Assembly: GCA_944392615.1 (NCBI GenBank)
Contig: CALXXF010000003.1
Coordinates: 37,337-101,336, forward strand
Direction of reading: 5' to 3'
Source: an uncultured Clostridia bacterium
Lineage (GTDB): Bacteria; Bacillota; Clostridia; Oscillospirales; CAG-272
Length of the DNA: 64,000 nucleotides
Shown: positions 18,385 through 27,261 of the stretch, piece by piece
Position numbering within the stretch: the first letter of the stretch is position 1
Layout of the letters: every line of letters starts with the position of its first letter
Notes under the pieces: generated by a model
Seen by the model: the letters and a program-made list of their open reading frames with translations, nothing else
Database searches by the model: none
What the model was told of the DNA's origin: nothing
Program-made: the position numbers and the translations under genes

Positions 18385-18806
18385 ATACTGTACCTCGATT
18401 CATATTCTTTCTGTACAGTATATGTTGTCTTGCTTCTGTTGACATTATGTTATGATTATTGACTCAAAGCGCTTTTTTAAATCGATTGAGCCCGAAAAAC
18501 AAAAAAAACAAAAAAGCGTCAAAGAAAGAAATTATAAAAAGAATCGTCAATCGTAAAATACGCTCGCATCGGATTTTTGTCAATCAGGAGTTTGCATATC
18601 ACTCGCGGCGGATTTTTGAAAGCACCAGAGTCGGAACTGAATCTTTAAAAATGTCAACCTTAGGTTGCATCTGTTGCGTTGGATGTATTTTGAAAAAGCG
18701 TTCCCTGAGTCTTTAATTATGCCGACGAAATATACGGTATATACCGGTCTTTCGTCCGGGCATTGAAAGACGCACATTGTACGCATCAGAGGCTTTGCGG
18801 TGAACT
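18385..18806. other. Intergenic region without recognised features
   Basis: 422 bases between the P-loop ATPase and the TrmH-family gene. A short lysine-rich open frame on the plus strand (18459-18716) lacks a ribosome binding site and family likeness. No riboswitch, terminator with T-run or tRNA is visible. Confidence 0.5.
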
Positions 18807-19616
18807 TTAAGATCCTGTTTTATTACAGCCTGTAATATTTCCGCTCCTGTTTTTTTCAAGTACAAAGAAAGACAGTATCGAAGCCGCTGATGCCGCGGAA
18901 AGCGCACAGCTGAACTTTCTGCCGTATTCGAGCCTTACGATCTCATCTGCCTGCCTGAGAAGCTCTTTTGAAAGACCACGTTTTTCTCCTCCGACGGCAA
19001 GAAGAAGAGGTGCGGACAGGTCGGCATCTGCTACCGGGCGGGAATTCGGTATATCGGCGCATACAATTCTGAATCCGGATCCGGAAAAGATCCGCCCGAC
19101 CTCTTCTGCGCTTTCACATATGTATATACGCATGCGCTCACTGCTTCCGGCGGAAGCCCGGCATACAACGCCGGCTGCGCTCATCCAGTTTCTCTTGCCG
19201 ACAACTACTCCGTCAGCACCGGACGCATATATTGAGCGCAGGGCGTATCCGAAATTGTACGGGTCTTCTATACCGTCAAGAAGAACAAAAAAATTTTTTC
19301 CGCACAGCTCTTCCTTGCTGAGCATCGGAATAGTCCTGCCTGAGCATACGGTTATTATTCCGCCGTGCGATGTACCTATAGCTATCGAATCTATATGCTC
19401 TGACGGGACAAATTCAACAGGAAACGAATGCTGCGCGCTCATTGCCCTTATGTAAGAAAGGTGGGAACGAAGCGCGGCTTTTCTTTCGTTTGATACCAAT
19501 ACTTTTTCTATTTTCCTGTCTGTCACGCCGTTTTCGATCCCGTTCACGACGGCTCTGAAGGATATCATTCCCTCCATTATGTTGCTCTGGCTCTGCTTTT
19601 CCGCCTCTTTTATCAT
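18807..19616 (-). CDS. TrmH/SpoU-family RNA 2'-O-methyltransferase
   Basis: A 269-residue SPOUT methylase that probably methylates a ribose in rRNA or tRNA using S-adenosylmethionine. Motif 1 is in LLDGIEDPYNFGYALRSIYASG, motif 2 in LLLAVGGEKRGLSKELL; motif 3 is atypical, LSAASAASILSFFVL, where most members have an SLNVSVA-like loop. An N-terminal substrate-binding-like part (EGMISFRAVVNGIENG) precedes the fold. The ATG at 19616 has GGGAGG 11 bases upstream; the open frame continues to 19691 without a better site. The RNA target cannot be read. It is a different subfamily from rlmB at 41.5 kb. Confidence 0.8.
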   Translation of the reverse strand: MIKEAEKQSQSNIMEGMISFRAVVNGIENGVTDRKIEKVLVSNERKAALRSHLSYIRAMSAQHSFPVEFVPSEHIDSIAIGTSHGGIITVCSGRTIPMLSKEELCGKNFFVLLDGIEDPYNFGYALRSIYASGADGVVVGKRNWMSAAGVVCRASAGSSERMRIYICESAEEVGRIFSGSGFRIVCADIPNSRPVADADLSAPLLLAVGGEKRGLSKELLRQADEIVRLEYGRKFSCALSAASAASILSFFVLEKNRSGNITGCNKTGS

Positions 19617-19827
19617 AAAATTCAAAACCTCCCGGAAAGACTTGAAAAAATCTGGAAACATGAGGTATCTGGCGCCTTCATGCGTCTGCAATTAAAACGT
19701 GCAGAATAGATCTATGCTCATAAATACCGTCAGATTCGTTGCTGTTTTATTGTGCAAACGTCGACAGACACTCAGACACCGCATCGCGCACCGATCTGAA
19801 ATCGCGTCCTGACGTAAGCCGGTCGCC

Positions 19828-19891
19828 GGCGGACCGGCGGCAATATAAACCGTCAGCTGCGCGGACCGGCGGCAAAGTAGCCGTCAGCTGC
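19828..19891. repeat. 32-base direct repeat, two copies
   Basis: GCGGACCGGCGGCAA followed by a few variable bases and CCGTCAGCTGCG occurs twice back to back (about 19829-19860 and 19860-19891). It is in the 394-base gap between the TrmH-family gene and the Ppx/GppA gene; nothing else is recognisable there. Confidence 0.8.
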
Positions 19892-20010
19892 GTAAACTAA
19901 AAGTTGCGTTAAGCCGGTAAAGTGACAATCAGAGGTTCGGTCTTTTTAAGCCATGATATCCGGCGTTGTGCGGCGCGCTTGATCTGCGTCTGACATGATG
20001 CGGAAACATA

Positions 20011-20982
20011 TTATTTCCCGGCATTTTTCCTGAGCATCATATAGTATCCCTCTCTTGCTCCGCCTTCTACGACGGTGAGATTTTTATGCCCGGATTTTTT
20101 CAAAAGCTCGGTATATATTACAATACCCGGTACAAAGGTAGTGACTCTGTCGGGCGCGATATCTTGCAAAATGCGGAGAGCTCTCTGTCTGTCCTGCATA
20201 AGATAGACACCGAGCTCAGACAGTCCGGAAAGCCCTATTGTAAACGGCGCGCAGGGATCGTTTATCACCGAACCGGCGAACGGAATTTCTTGCTTTTTCA
20301 TAAGAAACAAGCAGACAGAGCGTATGGCACGAACAGTCCCGCCCAGAGCGTAAAAGGCGCTGTCGGATGTAAAGTCGTATGCCAGCTCTTCGGCTGCGCT
20401 CAGTGCAAATCCCGCAAAAAAACCTGACATCAACGACAACACTCTTTTGTCCGGAATTTTACAGTCGGTTTCATTTTCAAATTTTTTATAAAGAGAGAGT
20501 GCTCCGCATGGCAGGGAGATAGCTTTTACCCGGTCATTAACCCTGTCAAAGCGCATTACCTCACAGCTTCCTCCGCCCAAATCGGTGAGAAATCCAGTAT
20601 CTGCAATGAAGTTGTTTGCAAACAACATTCCGTTGTATGAGAGCTCAGCTTCCTTTTCTCCGCTGATTATATCTATGTCATATCCTGTTTTTTTTCTCAC
20701 CGCATCTTTTACGGCCGAGCTGTTTGAGGCTGCTCTGAGAGCAGCAGTAGCAAAAAGATACACGCTGCCGCGGGAGCAACCGTGGCAGAGAGCGCTTTGC
20801 ACAAATTTGTCTATAGTTTCTGTAAGAAGCTCGACGCCTCTTTTGCTTATAGACGACGTGCCTGCCTCTGTGAGCCCTATGAGCCCCAGAGGTCTGGCTT
20901 CGCTGAAAACGGCTTCTGCGCTTTCCGAAAAGACAGTGAATTTAACTGTGTTTGAACCTATGTCTATTACGGCGGTGTTCAC
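20011..20982 (-). CDS. Ppx/GppA-family phosphatase
   Basis: A 323-residue member of the ASKHA superfamily that hydrolyses polyphosphate (Ppx) or pppGpp (GppA). The N-terminal phosphate loop AVIDIGSNTVKFTVF and the second loop FLTDLGGGSCEVMRF are clear, with ATAALRAASNS between them. At about 320 residues it is the short type lacking the C-terminal HD domain. The start is GTG at 20982 (VNTAVIDIGSN), 7 bases after AAGGAG; the TTG at 21000 overlaps the ribosome binding site and is rejected. It is divergent from sigK. Whether it acts on polyphosphate or alarmone is not decided by the sequence. Confidence 0.87.
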   Translation of the reverse strand: MNTAVIDIGSNTVKFTVFSESAEAVFSEARPLGLIGLTEAGTSSISKRGVELLTETIDKFVQSALCHGCSRGSVYLFATAALRAASNSSAVKDAVRKKTGYDIDIISGEKEAELSYNGMLFANNFIADTGFLTDLGGGSCEVMRFDRVNDRVKAISLPCGALSLYKKFENETDCKIPDKRVLSLMSGFFAGFALSAAEELAYDFTSDSAFYALGGTVRAIRSVCLFLMKKQEIPFAGSVINDPCAPFTIGLSGLSELGVYLMQDRQRALRILQDIAPDRVTTFVPGIVIYTELLKKSGHKNLTVVEGGAREGYYMMLRKNAGK

Positions 20983-21170
20983 AAAATGTCTCCTTATCAA
21001 AACGAAAATCCATACGTTAGTCTATCATAAAAAGCTGTGTTTGGCAACAAAAAAACAAAAAACGGAAAGCAGACAAGCAGAATGTTATATAAATATATCG
21101 GATATATCGGATAACGTCCATCAAGCTCATGACAAAAACCGGGGCAGTACCGGAGGAAAGGAAGAATGCC

Positions 21171-21869
21171 ATGCCGCTTATCTCGGCTTTTATAAAGCTG
21201 ATTTTCATGTTCCTGCGAGTCGAAGACAAAAACTCTTTTCCGCCGCCTCTTTCGGCGCAGGAGGAAATGGAATGCTTCGAAAGAATGAAAAAAGGCGATG
21301 CCAAAGCGAGAGAAAAGCTGATACTCCACAATCTCAGGCTTGTTGCTCATATTGTCAAAAAATATTCTGCAAACGAGAAAAATCAGGAGGATCTCATATC
21401 AATAGGAACGATAGGGCTCATCAAGGCTATAGATTCATACGATCCGTCAAACGGAACAAGATTTGCAACCTATGCCGGGAAATGCCTTCAGAACGAGATA
21501 CTCATGCATTTCAGGGCCCTGAAAAAATCAAGGTGCGAAGTTTCGATAAATGAAACGATAGACGTTGACAAAGACGGAAATCCGCTCACATATATGGACG
21601 TCATCTGTACCGATGATACTATTGCAGATGATATTTTTGTCAAAATATCAGGCGCAAAAGCAAGAAGAATAATAAACGCAGTGCTCGGTGAACGGGAAAA
21701 AGAGATAATCACCATGAGATATGGTCTGGATGACAGCGACCCCATGACGCAGCGCGAGATTGCCGCACTTCTGGGCATATCACGTTCTTATGTGAGCCGC
21801 ATAGAAAAATCGGCATTGTGCAAGATACAGGATTGCATGTGTACAGATATGTCACACATTTCCGAGTGA
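21171..21869 (+). CDS. sigK: RNA polymerase sporulation sigma factor SigK
   Basis: A 232-residue sigma-70 family factor that runs late mother-cell gene expression during sporulation. Region 2 is seen in AREKLILHNLRLVAHIVKKY and QEDLISIGTIGLIKAID, region 4 in TQREIAALLGISRSYVSRIE. The first 20 residues (MPLISAFIKLIFMFLRVEDK) are hydrophobic, like the pro-peptide that SpoIVFB removes in Bacillus, and are followed by the mature-like SFPPPLSAQEE. I chose ATG 21171 because AAGGA stands 8 bases upstream. The gene is intact: no skin-type element splits it. SpoIVB, which triggers pro-SigK processing in Bacillus, lies 3 kb away. Confidence 0.93.
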   Translation: MPLISAFIKLIFMFLRVEDKNSFPPPLSAQEEMECFERMKKGDAKAREKLILHNLRLVAHIVKKYSANEKNQEDLISIGTIGLIKAIDSYDPSNGTRFATYAGKCLQNEILMHFRALKKSRCEVSINETIDVDKDGNPLTYMDVICTDDTIADDIFVKISGAKARRIINAVLGEREKEIITMRYGLDDSDPMTQREIAALLGISRSYVSRIEKSALCKIQDCMCTDMSHISE

Positions 21870-22024
21870 TACTCAAATTTATCTGATGAACCTGCATATG
21901 CCGGAGAGATGCGCGCTGCCTGAGCGCTTTGCAAAGTATATTCTGCATGTGAGTATAAACGCCGGCGCGCCGTCATATATTTTTATAAAACCGCAAATTA
22001 TAAAAGCTACAAAGGAGTTTTGCT

Positions 22025-23590
22025 GTGGATAATACGGAAAACAACGAATTTGAGATAATACCCATGCGCAGGGAGGACAGAACGCAGGGAATGATCGATA
22101 TCTCAAGGGATTTTATACTTCCAGACATGTATGCAGATATAAAACGCATACTTTTTGCAAACGGAAGAATGTCGCCTGACGGATGTTATGTTTCGGGCTC
22201 AAAGGCTTCGTTCGGAGCGCGTATGGAATTCTGCGTCGGATTTGTGACTGACGAAGAAGAAATACGCTGCGCAACATTCAGCTGTGATTTTGAGGGAAAT
22301 GTAACTGTTGCAGAGGACATAGACAGCGACATTGTATTCATGCCGCGTTTTGATTCGGTGAGCGCGCGCTCTGTAAATCCCCGGAAGATAGGTATAAAGG
22401 CAAGGGTAAATCCGGGAATGTTTGTATGGGAAAACAGGGACTGCTCAGCCGGATATCCGGAATCGATAAACTATCCGGACAGAATGACATTTGAAGAAAA
22501 AAAAGACAAAATCTCACTTATTAAAATGAAAAGCTTCAATGTGTCCGGAATAGAATCCGGAGACGATATAAGCATAGACGGCACGCCTGCCGTTAAGGAC
22601 ATTTTATTTTGTAATATCACCTTTTCCGATACAGATGCGCAGGGACGTGACAACGCAGTTGCTGTGAACGCATCTGCCGATGTAAGCTATGCCTATACAT
22701 ATGAAGACAGGGACGGCAGTGAAAAAGTTTGCTTTGCCACACATGAAATACCGGTGTCATACTTGATGGAGGCGGAGGGAGTATCGGAAAAGGACCGCTG
22801 TTTTGCACGTCTGCATTGCGATACAGTATCTTTTTATCCTGCGGATGACGCAGCTGGTCAGGCAAAAACCATCGAACTTGATTTTTCATATTCCGTGCTT
22901 TGTTCTGTATGCACAGCTGAAGAGGCGGAAATAGTAAAGGACGTCTATTCCGTGGTATACGACTGTGAGCCGGAGCAGGGAGAGATAAAATACTCTTCAT
23001 ATATCAGGCAGGACCGCGGCGCTGTAAAATCTGCCTGCCAGACGCCGTTCAAGGAGGACGGAGAAGTCATCGGGGTCGTAGGAAGCGTAAGAAACATCTC
23101 GCTTACAGAGGGAGCAGACAAGGGGGCGGAGCTTTCGGCACAGGTCAGTCTCTCTGTGATAATAAGGGAAAACGACGGCAGCACGGTTTGCGAGAACATA
23201 GATATGCCTCTGTCGGTACCCGTGGGCGTTCCGTATTCTCCAGCGCTTGAAGGGCTTTCAGATATGTCACTGAAGTCTTGCTCAGCTTCACTCGGCGGAG
23301 GAAATATTTCTGCACAGGCGTCGGTCAGCGTATCGTCGCTTACATGGGAAAACAGACGCGAAAAGTGCGTGCGGACAGTAAATGTAATGGGCAAAAGCAA
23401 AATCGAAGACAGAAAGGCGTTTACAGTATATTATCCCTGCGAGGGGGAGAGCTTGTGGGATATAGCAAAAAAATACCGCGTTACAAGAAATTCACTCATA
23501 ATGGCAAACAGTGAAAAAGGCGGAGCAGAAGGGAAGAAGGCACTAATAATTCCCAAAAACAAAAAAAGTATTTTTTCGGGAATCATATGA
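22025..23590 (+). CDS. sipL: SipL-like DUF3794 protein with C-terminal LysM domain
   Basis: A 521-residue protein with repeated DUF3794-type segments and a C-terminal LysM motif (about residues 467-515: FTVYYPCEGESLWDIAKKY then VTRNSLIMAN). This layout is that of SipL of Clostridioides difficile, which binds SpoIVA through LysM and is needed to encase the forespore with coat. There is no signal peptide, in line with a mother-cell cytoplasmic protein. The start is GTG 22025 after AAAGGAGTTTTGCT. It follows sigK by 155 bases on the same strand. Sequence identity to SipL cannot be measured here, so the symbol is by architecture and context. Confidence 0.78.
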   Translation: MDNTENNEFEIIPMRREDRTQGMIDISRDFILPDMYADIKRILFANGRMSPDGCYVSGSKASFGARMEFCVGFVTDEEEIRCATFSCDFEGNVTVAEDIDSDIVFMPRFDSVSARSVNPRKIGIKARVNPGMFVWENRDCSAGYPESINYPDRMTFEEKKDKISLIKMKSFNVSGIESGDDISIDGTPAVKDILFCNITFSDTDAQGRDNAVAVNASADVSYAYTYEDRDGSEKVCFATHEIPVSYLMEAEGVSEKDRCFARLHCDTVSFYPADDAAGQAKTIELDFSYSVLCSVCTAEEAEIVKDVYSVVYDCEPEQGEIKYSSYIRQDRGAVKSACQTPFKEDGEVIGVVGSVRNISLTEGADKGAELSAQVSLSVIIRENDGSTVCENIDMPLSVPVGVPYSPALEGLSDMSLKSCSASLGGGNISAQASVSVSSLTWENRREKCVRTVNVMGKSKIEDRKAFTVYYPCEGESLWDIAKKYRVTRNSLIMANSEKGGAEGKKALIIPKNKKSIFSGII

Positions 23591-24806
23591 CAAAAACGTG
23601 ATAAAACTCTTTTGCGGAGGCTTCCGGTCCGCAAAGCCCTATGCCTGAAGCATACTGCCGTTGAGAAACTCCACAAGTGAAGGTCAAAGCGCATACAGCA
23701 GCAGTTACAATGATATATGTCAGCTGTCAGAGCAAGTCCGGATACTGCATGCAGAACGTCATCCGGATGAAAGGATAAAGGCACTGTGTGTTTTTACATT
23801 CGGAAAAATCGCACAAACAAAAAATATCGGTTTCCAAATAGTATATCAGTCTCCAAATAATATGCGGCGGGCGTCCGATACAATTATCCGGACGCCTGTC
23901 CTTTATGTTTATATGTAAAACAGCAGTGCAGATAAAGCGAGCGGTATTACAGGACAGACCGACATATCAGAAAATCTGACCACAGTCGTGTATGAAGCCG
24001 CAATGTTCATACTGAAACACATAGCTTGCAGTAGTGGGCGCAAATCAGAAGATATGACGCACATGTCAGGTATCTGATGCGCGCGATAGAGTGCTTTTTA
24101 CTTTGGTGTCGAACTTGCAAACCGGGATGTTTTAAAAATTTTCAGTCAGAGTCAGGCGCGCTCAGTCAGGGTCGGGCACGCTCAGTCAGAGTCAGGCACG
24201 CTCAGTCAGGGTCAGGCGTCTGAAGACCGTCACGAGCTGGCGCATCACTTGTCCGGCGCTTTGCGGACAAGCAATTACAGTATTTTCAAAGCATAAAATT
24301 CACGTCCGTGAAAAAAATAAATTTTGAAATGCGGCGCCGACGCAAATTTCTATGCGCGGTACCGGCGCTATATGTTTTCGTGCGAAAGATTTCCGCTGCG
24401 GACGGCAGACGCTGCCCGTGCCGTTAAATGCTCTGCATAAGTATTCCCCGCGCAGCTCACTGATATGTGACGATATGCGGAGATGTTAAGGAACTTTTAC
24501 GGGCGGAAAAACAGCGCCGCTTTTCATTTTGGCATTTTCGAGGAAAGGTCGCTTTCTCGCCGCGGCAAAAGGAACGGCACTGTCTTAAAACGTGTGACTG
24601 AGATTTTTCGGAATTTACGGAATAATATTTCTCTGCGTTTGCATTTGACTTTAACGAGAGAAATATGTTTAGAAAAAAGGCATGTCCTGAAAACACTTTC
24701 TGAAGGGCATGTCCTGAAAAACGTGAAATACGAAAAAAATCTTGAAAAATCAGAAAACGCACGGCAGACCGCTTTTCCACTCACGGTGTCAAAGCAGTTT
24801 TATGCG
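23591..24806. other. Long gene-free interval before spoIVB
   Basis: 1.2 kb without a supportable gene. It holds a four-copy 20-bp tandem repeat (24142-24219) and a short duplication GGCATGTCCTGAAAA near 24680-24720. The open frame that runs from 24483 into spoIVB looks non-coding before 24807: its composition is unlike a protein and no ribosome binding site marks an earlier start. Confidence 0.5.
24142..24219. repeat. 20-bp tandem repeat, about four copies
   Basis: The unit TCAGTCAGAGTCAGGCACGC begins at 24142, 24162, 24182 and 24202 with one to three substitutions per copy. No spacers, no coding role visible. Confidence 0.9.
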
Positions 24807-25919
24807 ATGAACAATAAAAACAGAAAAAGAGGCATCGCGGCGGTTCTCTCTTTTTTCCTCGTTGCGGTTCTGGGTCTTACTGGTGCGTTGAACAGCGAAT
24901 ATGCGGCATTTTGCCAGAACACATATTCTGTTAACAGGGCGGTCATGTCGCAAGGCGATACCGCGTACTGTTCAAAAGGTACCGACGCAGACGGACAGGT
25001 GATGCTTATTCCGGGAGGAATGGCTTTCGGGGTGCGCATGAATACCAAAGGGGTACTTGTGGTCGGCTTTTCAAGGACCGGCACTGAAGAAAAAAAGAGT
25101 CCGGCTGAGCTTGCCGGTATAAAAACAAAAGACGTTATAATAGAGGTAGACGGAAAGAGCACAGATTCCTCAGAAGAGCTCATAAAAGCGGTGAGCGAGA
25201 CGAAGGGAACCGAATGTGTTTTTACCGTACTGCGCGGCGATGAGCGGAAAAATTTTACCGTTCGTCCCGAAAAAGATGTACAGAGTGGTGAATATAAGGC
25301 AGGGATATGGGTAAAAGACAGCAGTGCCGGTATAGGCACCGTGACTGTTATCAATCCTGCTAACAACAGGTTTTCAGGTCTTGGACACGGAATATGCGAC
25401 AGCGACACAGGCGCGCTGATGCCGTTTGGCTCCGGAAACGTGTATGACGTGTCGGTCGTAGCCGTCAGAAAAGGAAAGGCAGGAGCTCCGGGTGAAATAA
25501 AGGGCTTTTTTGACAGCGCCATATGCGGTACTGTAAGTGATAATACCGCAACCGGAGTCTGCGGAAGACTCATAAAATACGACACTGCAGAGCTTTCACG
25601 CCCTCTTCCGCTCGCCGAACGCAGCGAGGTCAAGGAAGGAGCCGCGTATATAAGATGCACTCTTTCCGATGACAGGATCGGCGAATATGAGATACAGATC
25701 AAGAAAATAACCGACTATGACGGAGAAAGCAAAAATTTTGTGATTGAAGTCACGGATGAGAGGCTTCTTGCGCAGACCGGGGGCATAGTACAGGGAATGA
25801 GCGGAAGCCCTATAATACAGAACGGAAAAATCGTCGGAGCCGTAACGCATGTTATGGTGAACGAACCGAGGACCGGATACGGGATATTTATAGACAATAT
25901 GCCGGATATAGTCAACTGA
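24807..25919 (+). CDS. spoIVB: SpoIVB serine peptidase
   Basis: A 370-residue signalling protease (S55 family) made in the forespore; in Bacillus it is secreted into the intermembrane space and triggers pro-SigK processing. Layout: one N-terminal membrane anchor (about residues 9-28), a PDZ domain (about 80-165, with SPAELAGIKTKDVIIEVDG), then the S55 domain with GLGHGICDSDTG (catalytic His) and GMSGSPIIQNGKIVGAVTH (catalytic Ser). The start ATG 24807 (MNNKNRKR) is the most family-like, although its ribosome binding site is poor. Unlike in Bacillus, spo0A and recN are not next to it. A strong terminator follows. Confidence 0.93.
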   Translation: MNNKNRKRGIAAVLSFFLVAVLGLTGALNSEYAAFCQNTYSVNRAVMSQGDTAYCSKGTDADGQVMLIPGGMAFGVRMNTKGVLVVGFSRTGTEEKKSPAELAGIKTKDVIIEVDGKSTDSSEELIKAVSETKGTECVFTVLRGDERKNFTVRPEKDVQSGEYKAGIWVKDSSAGIGTVTVINPANNRFSGLGHGICDSDTGALMPFGSGNVYDVSVVAVRKGKAGAPGEIKGFFDSAICGTVSDNTATGVCGRLIKYDTAELSRPLPLAERSEVKEGAAYIRCTLSDDRIGEYEIQIKKITDYDGESKNFVIEVTDERLLAQTGGIVQGMSGSPIIQNGKIVGAVTHVMVNEPRTGYGIFIDNMPDIVN

Positions 25920-25986
25920 TCTGTTCCCTTGGCCTGGGGCAGGAGAATGTGATACTGCATTTGTATATAACGTAAACCTGCTCCGG

Positions 25987-26030
25987 AAGGGCGGAAGAGG
26001 GCGTTTTGCCCTTTTCCGCCCTTGTCTTTT
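25987..26030 (+). terminator. Intrinsic terminator after spoIVB
   Basis: Sixteen-base arms (25987-26002 and 26008-26023) pair with one G-T around GTTTT and are followed by GTCTTTT. The remaining bases up to rsmE hold nothing else clear. Confidence 0.85.
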
Positions 26031-26261
26031 ATTGTACTGTTTGGCAAATTCCGGTTGACAAAGCTGACTTTTGGGTTTATAATCTGTCCGGCACGTGTGT
26101 TCTTCGCACAGCCGGCATGCATCATGAGCCGGATGGCGATGCTGGCATGCATGTATGATATTCTCTTGTGCCGGTGCGCTCGGACGCTGTGAGCGGATTT
26201 TCTATATTTTCACGTATTTTTTATAACGTATTCTTTATCATGTATTTTTCGTGAGGTGGAC

Positions 26262-26999
26262 ATGCCGAGATTTTTTATTGAACGTGACAGAATGTCCTCA
26301 GGTGCCGTTGAAATAAAGGGTGAAGACGCAAGGCATATCGCGCTTTCGCTGAGAATGGCAGTCGGAGATACCCTTGTTCTTTGCGACGGGGAAGGATATG
26401 AATATACCGCGTCAATAGAGAGCATTAACCCGCAGTGCGTGCTGCTGTCCTGCGGAAAAGGGCGTCAGAGCTTTTCAGAGCCGCCGTGCTTTATAACGCT
26501 TTATCAGTGTATTCCGAAATCGGATAAATTCGACACAATTATACAGAAGGCGGTTGAGTGCGGGGTGAGCCGGATCGTTCCGGTGAGATCATCCAGGTGT
26601 ATAGCTGTCGTAAAAGGAGAAAAGGAAGAAAAAAGACTTGAGCGCTGGAACAGAATCGCTCTTGAAGCAGCCAAGCAGTCCGGGCGTGGCAGGGTCCCTA
26701 AAGTGATGCCGCCGGAGAATATTGCGGTGTCGGCTGAAAAGATACTTGCTTCCTGTGTCGGATTTGCCTGCTATGAGAATGAACATGGGAATATGCTTTC
26801 GGATTTCTTGCCGGTCGACAAAAAGCCGGGTGATATCTCCTTCCTCATAGGTCCGGAAGGCGGGCTTTCAGAGGAAGAAGCCGCGCTTTTCAGAGGGCAC
26901 ACCTGCTCCCTCGGCAATCGCATACTGAGGACAGAAACTGCCTCGTCCTTTGTCCTCTCATCCGTGTCTTTTCTCTACGAAATGTCATTGAAATATTGA
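26262..26999 (+). CDS. rsmE: 16S rRNA (uracil(1498)-N(3))-methyltransferase
   Basis: A 245-residue SPOUT-family methylase that methylates U1498 of 16S rRNA. It starts MPRFFIERDRM, has the PUA-like N-terminal part (IKGEDARHIALSLRMAVGD), and the C-terminal knot FLIGPEGGLSEEEAALF followed by LGNRILRTETASSFVLSS, both hallmarks of RsmE. The ATG 26262 has GTGAGG 5 bases upstream; GTG 26256 is possible but overlaps that site. prmA, its usual neighbour, is not here. Confidence 0.95.
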   Translation: MPRFFIERDRMSSGAVEIKGEDARHIALSLRMAVGDTLVLCDGEGYEYTASIESINPQCVLLSCGKGRQSFSEPPCFITLYQCIPKSDKFDTIIQKAVECGVSRIVPVRSSRCIAVVKGEKEEKRLERWNRIALEAAKQSGRGRVPKVMPPENIAVSAEKILASCVGFACYENEHGNMLSDFLPVDKKPGDISFLIGPEGGLSEEEAALFRGHTCSLGNRILRTETASSFVLSSVSFLYEMSLKY

Positions 27000-27077
27000 T
27001 TTTTGTGCATATTGAAAAAATATCTGAAAAAGAAACAAAAAAACGTAAATATTTTGTTAACTCTAATAAAAATACTA

Positions 27078-27106
27078 TTGAAATCTCACAAAAACAGTTG
27101 TATAAT
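27078..27106 (+). promoter_or_regulatory. Sigma-A promoter for the PucR/CdaR-type regulator
   Basis: TTGAAA (27078-27083), 17-base spacer, TATAAT (27101-27106), leaving a leader of about 150 bases. Confidence 0.7.
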
Positions 27107-27261
27107 ACCGTCATATAGAACAAAAGCCGCAGATGACAGAGAATGAAACAGGCGTGCTACTGCACTTCTTTGCCGCTTTGCTCGTTCGCATCCGTCGGAA
27201 GTCGCTGCAGTTGTCGCGCGGCACCGATGCTGCAGCCAATAAGAAAGGAATGACAAAAGAT

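Noticed and set aside
18459..18716. Lysine-rich 85-residue frame on the plus strand
   Set aside because: No RBS, no recognisable domain, low-complexity start.
21171..21869. skin-type element interrupting sigK
   Set aside because: The sigK frame is complete from pro-region to region 4 without a break.
24142..24219. CRISPR array
   Set aside because: Contiguous 20-bp units without spacers.
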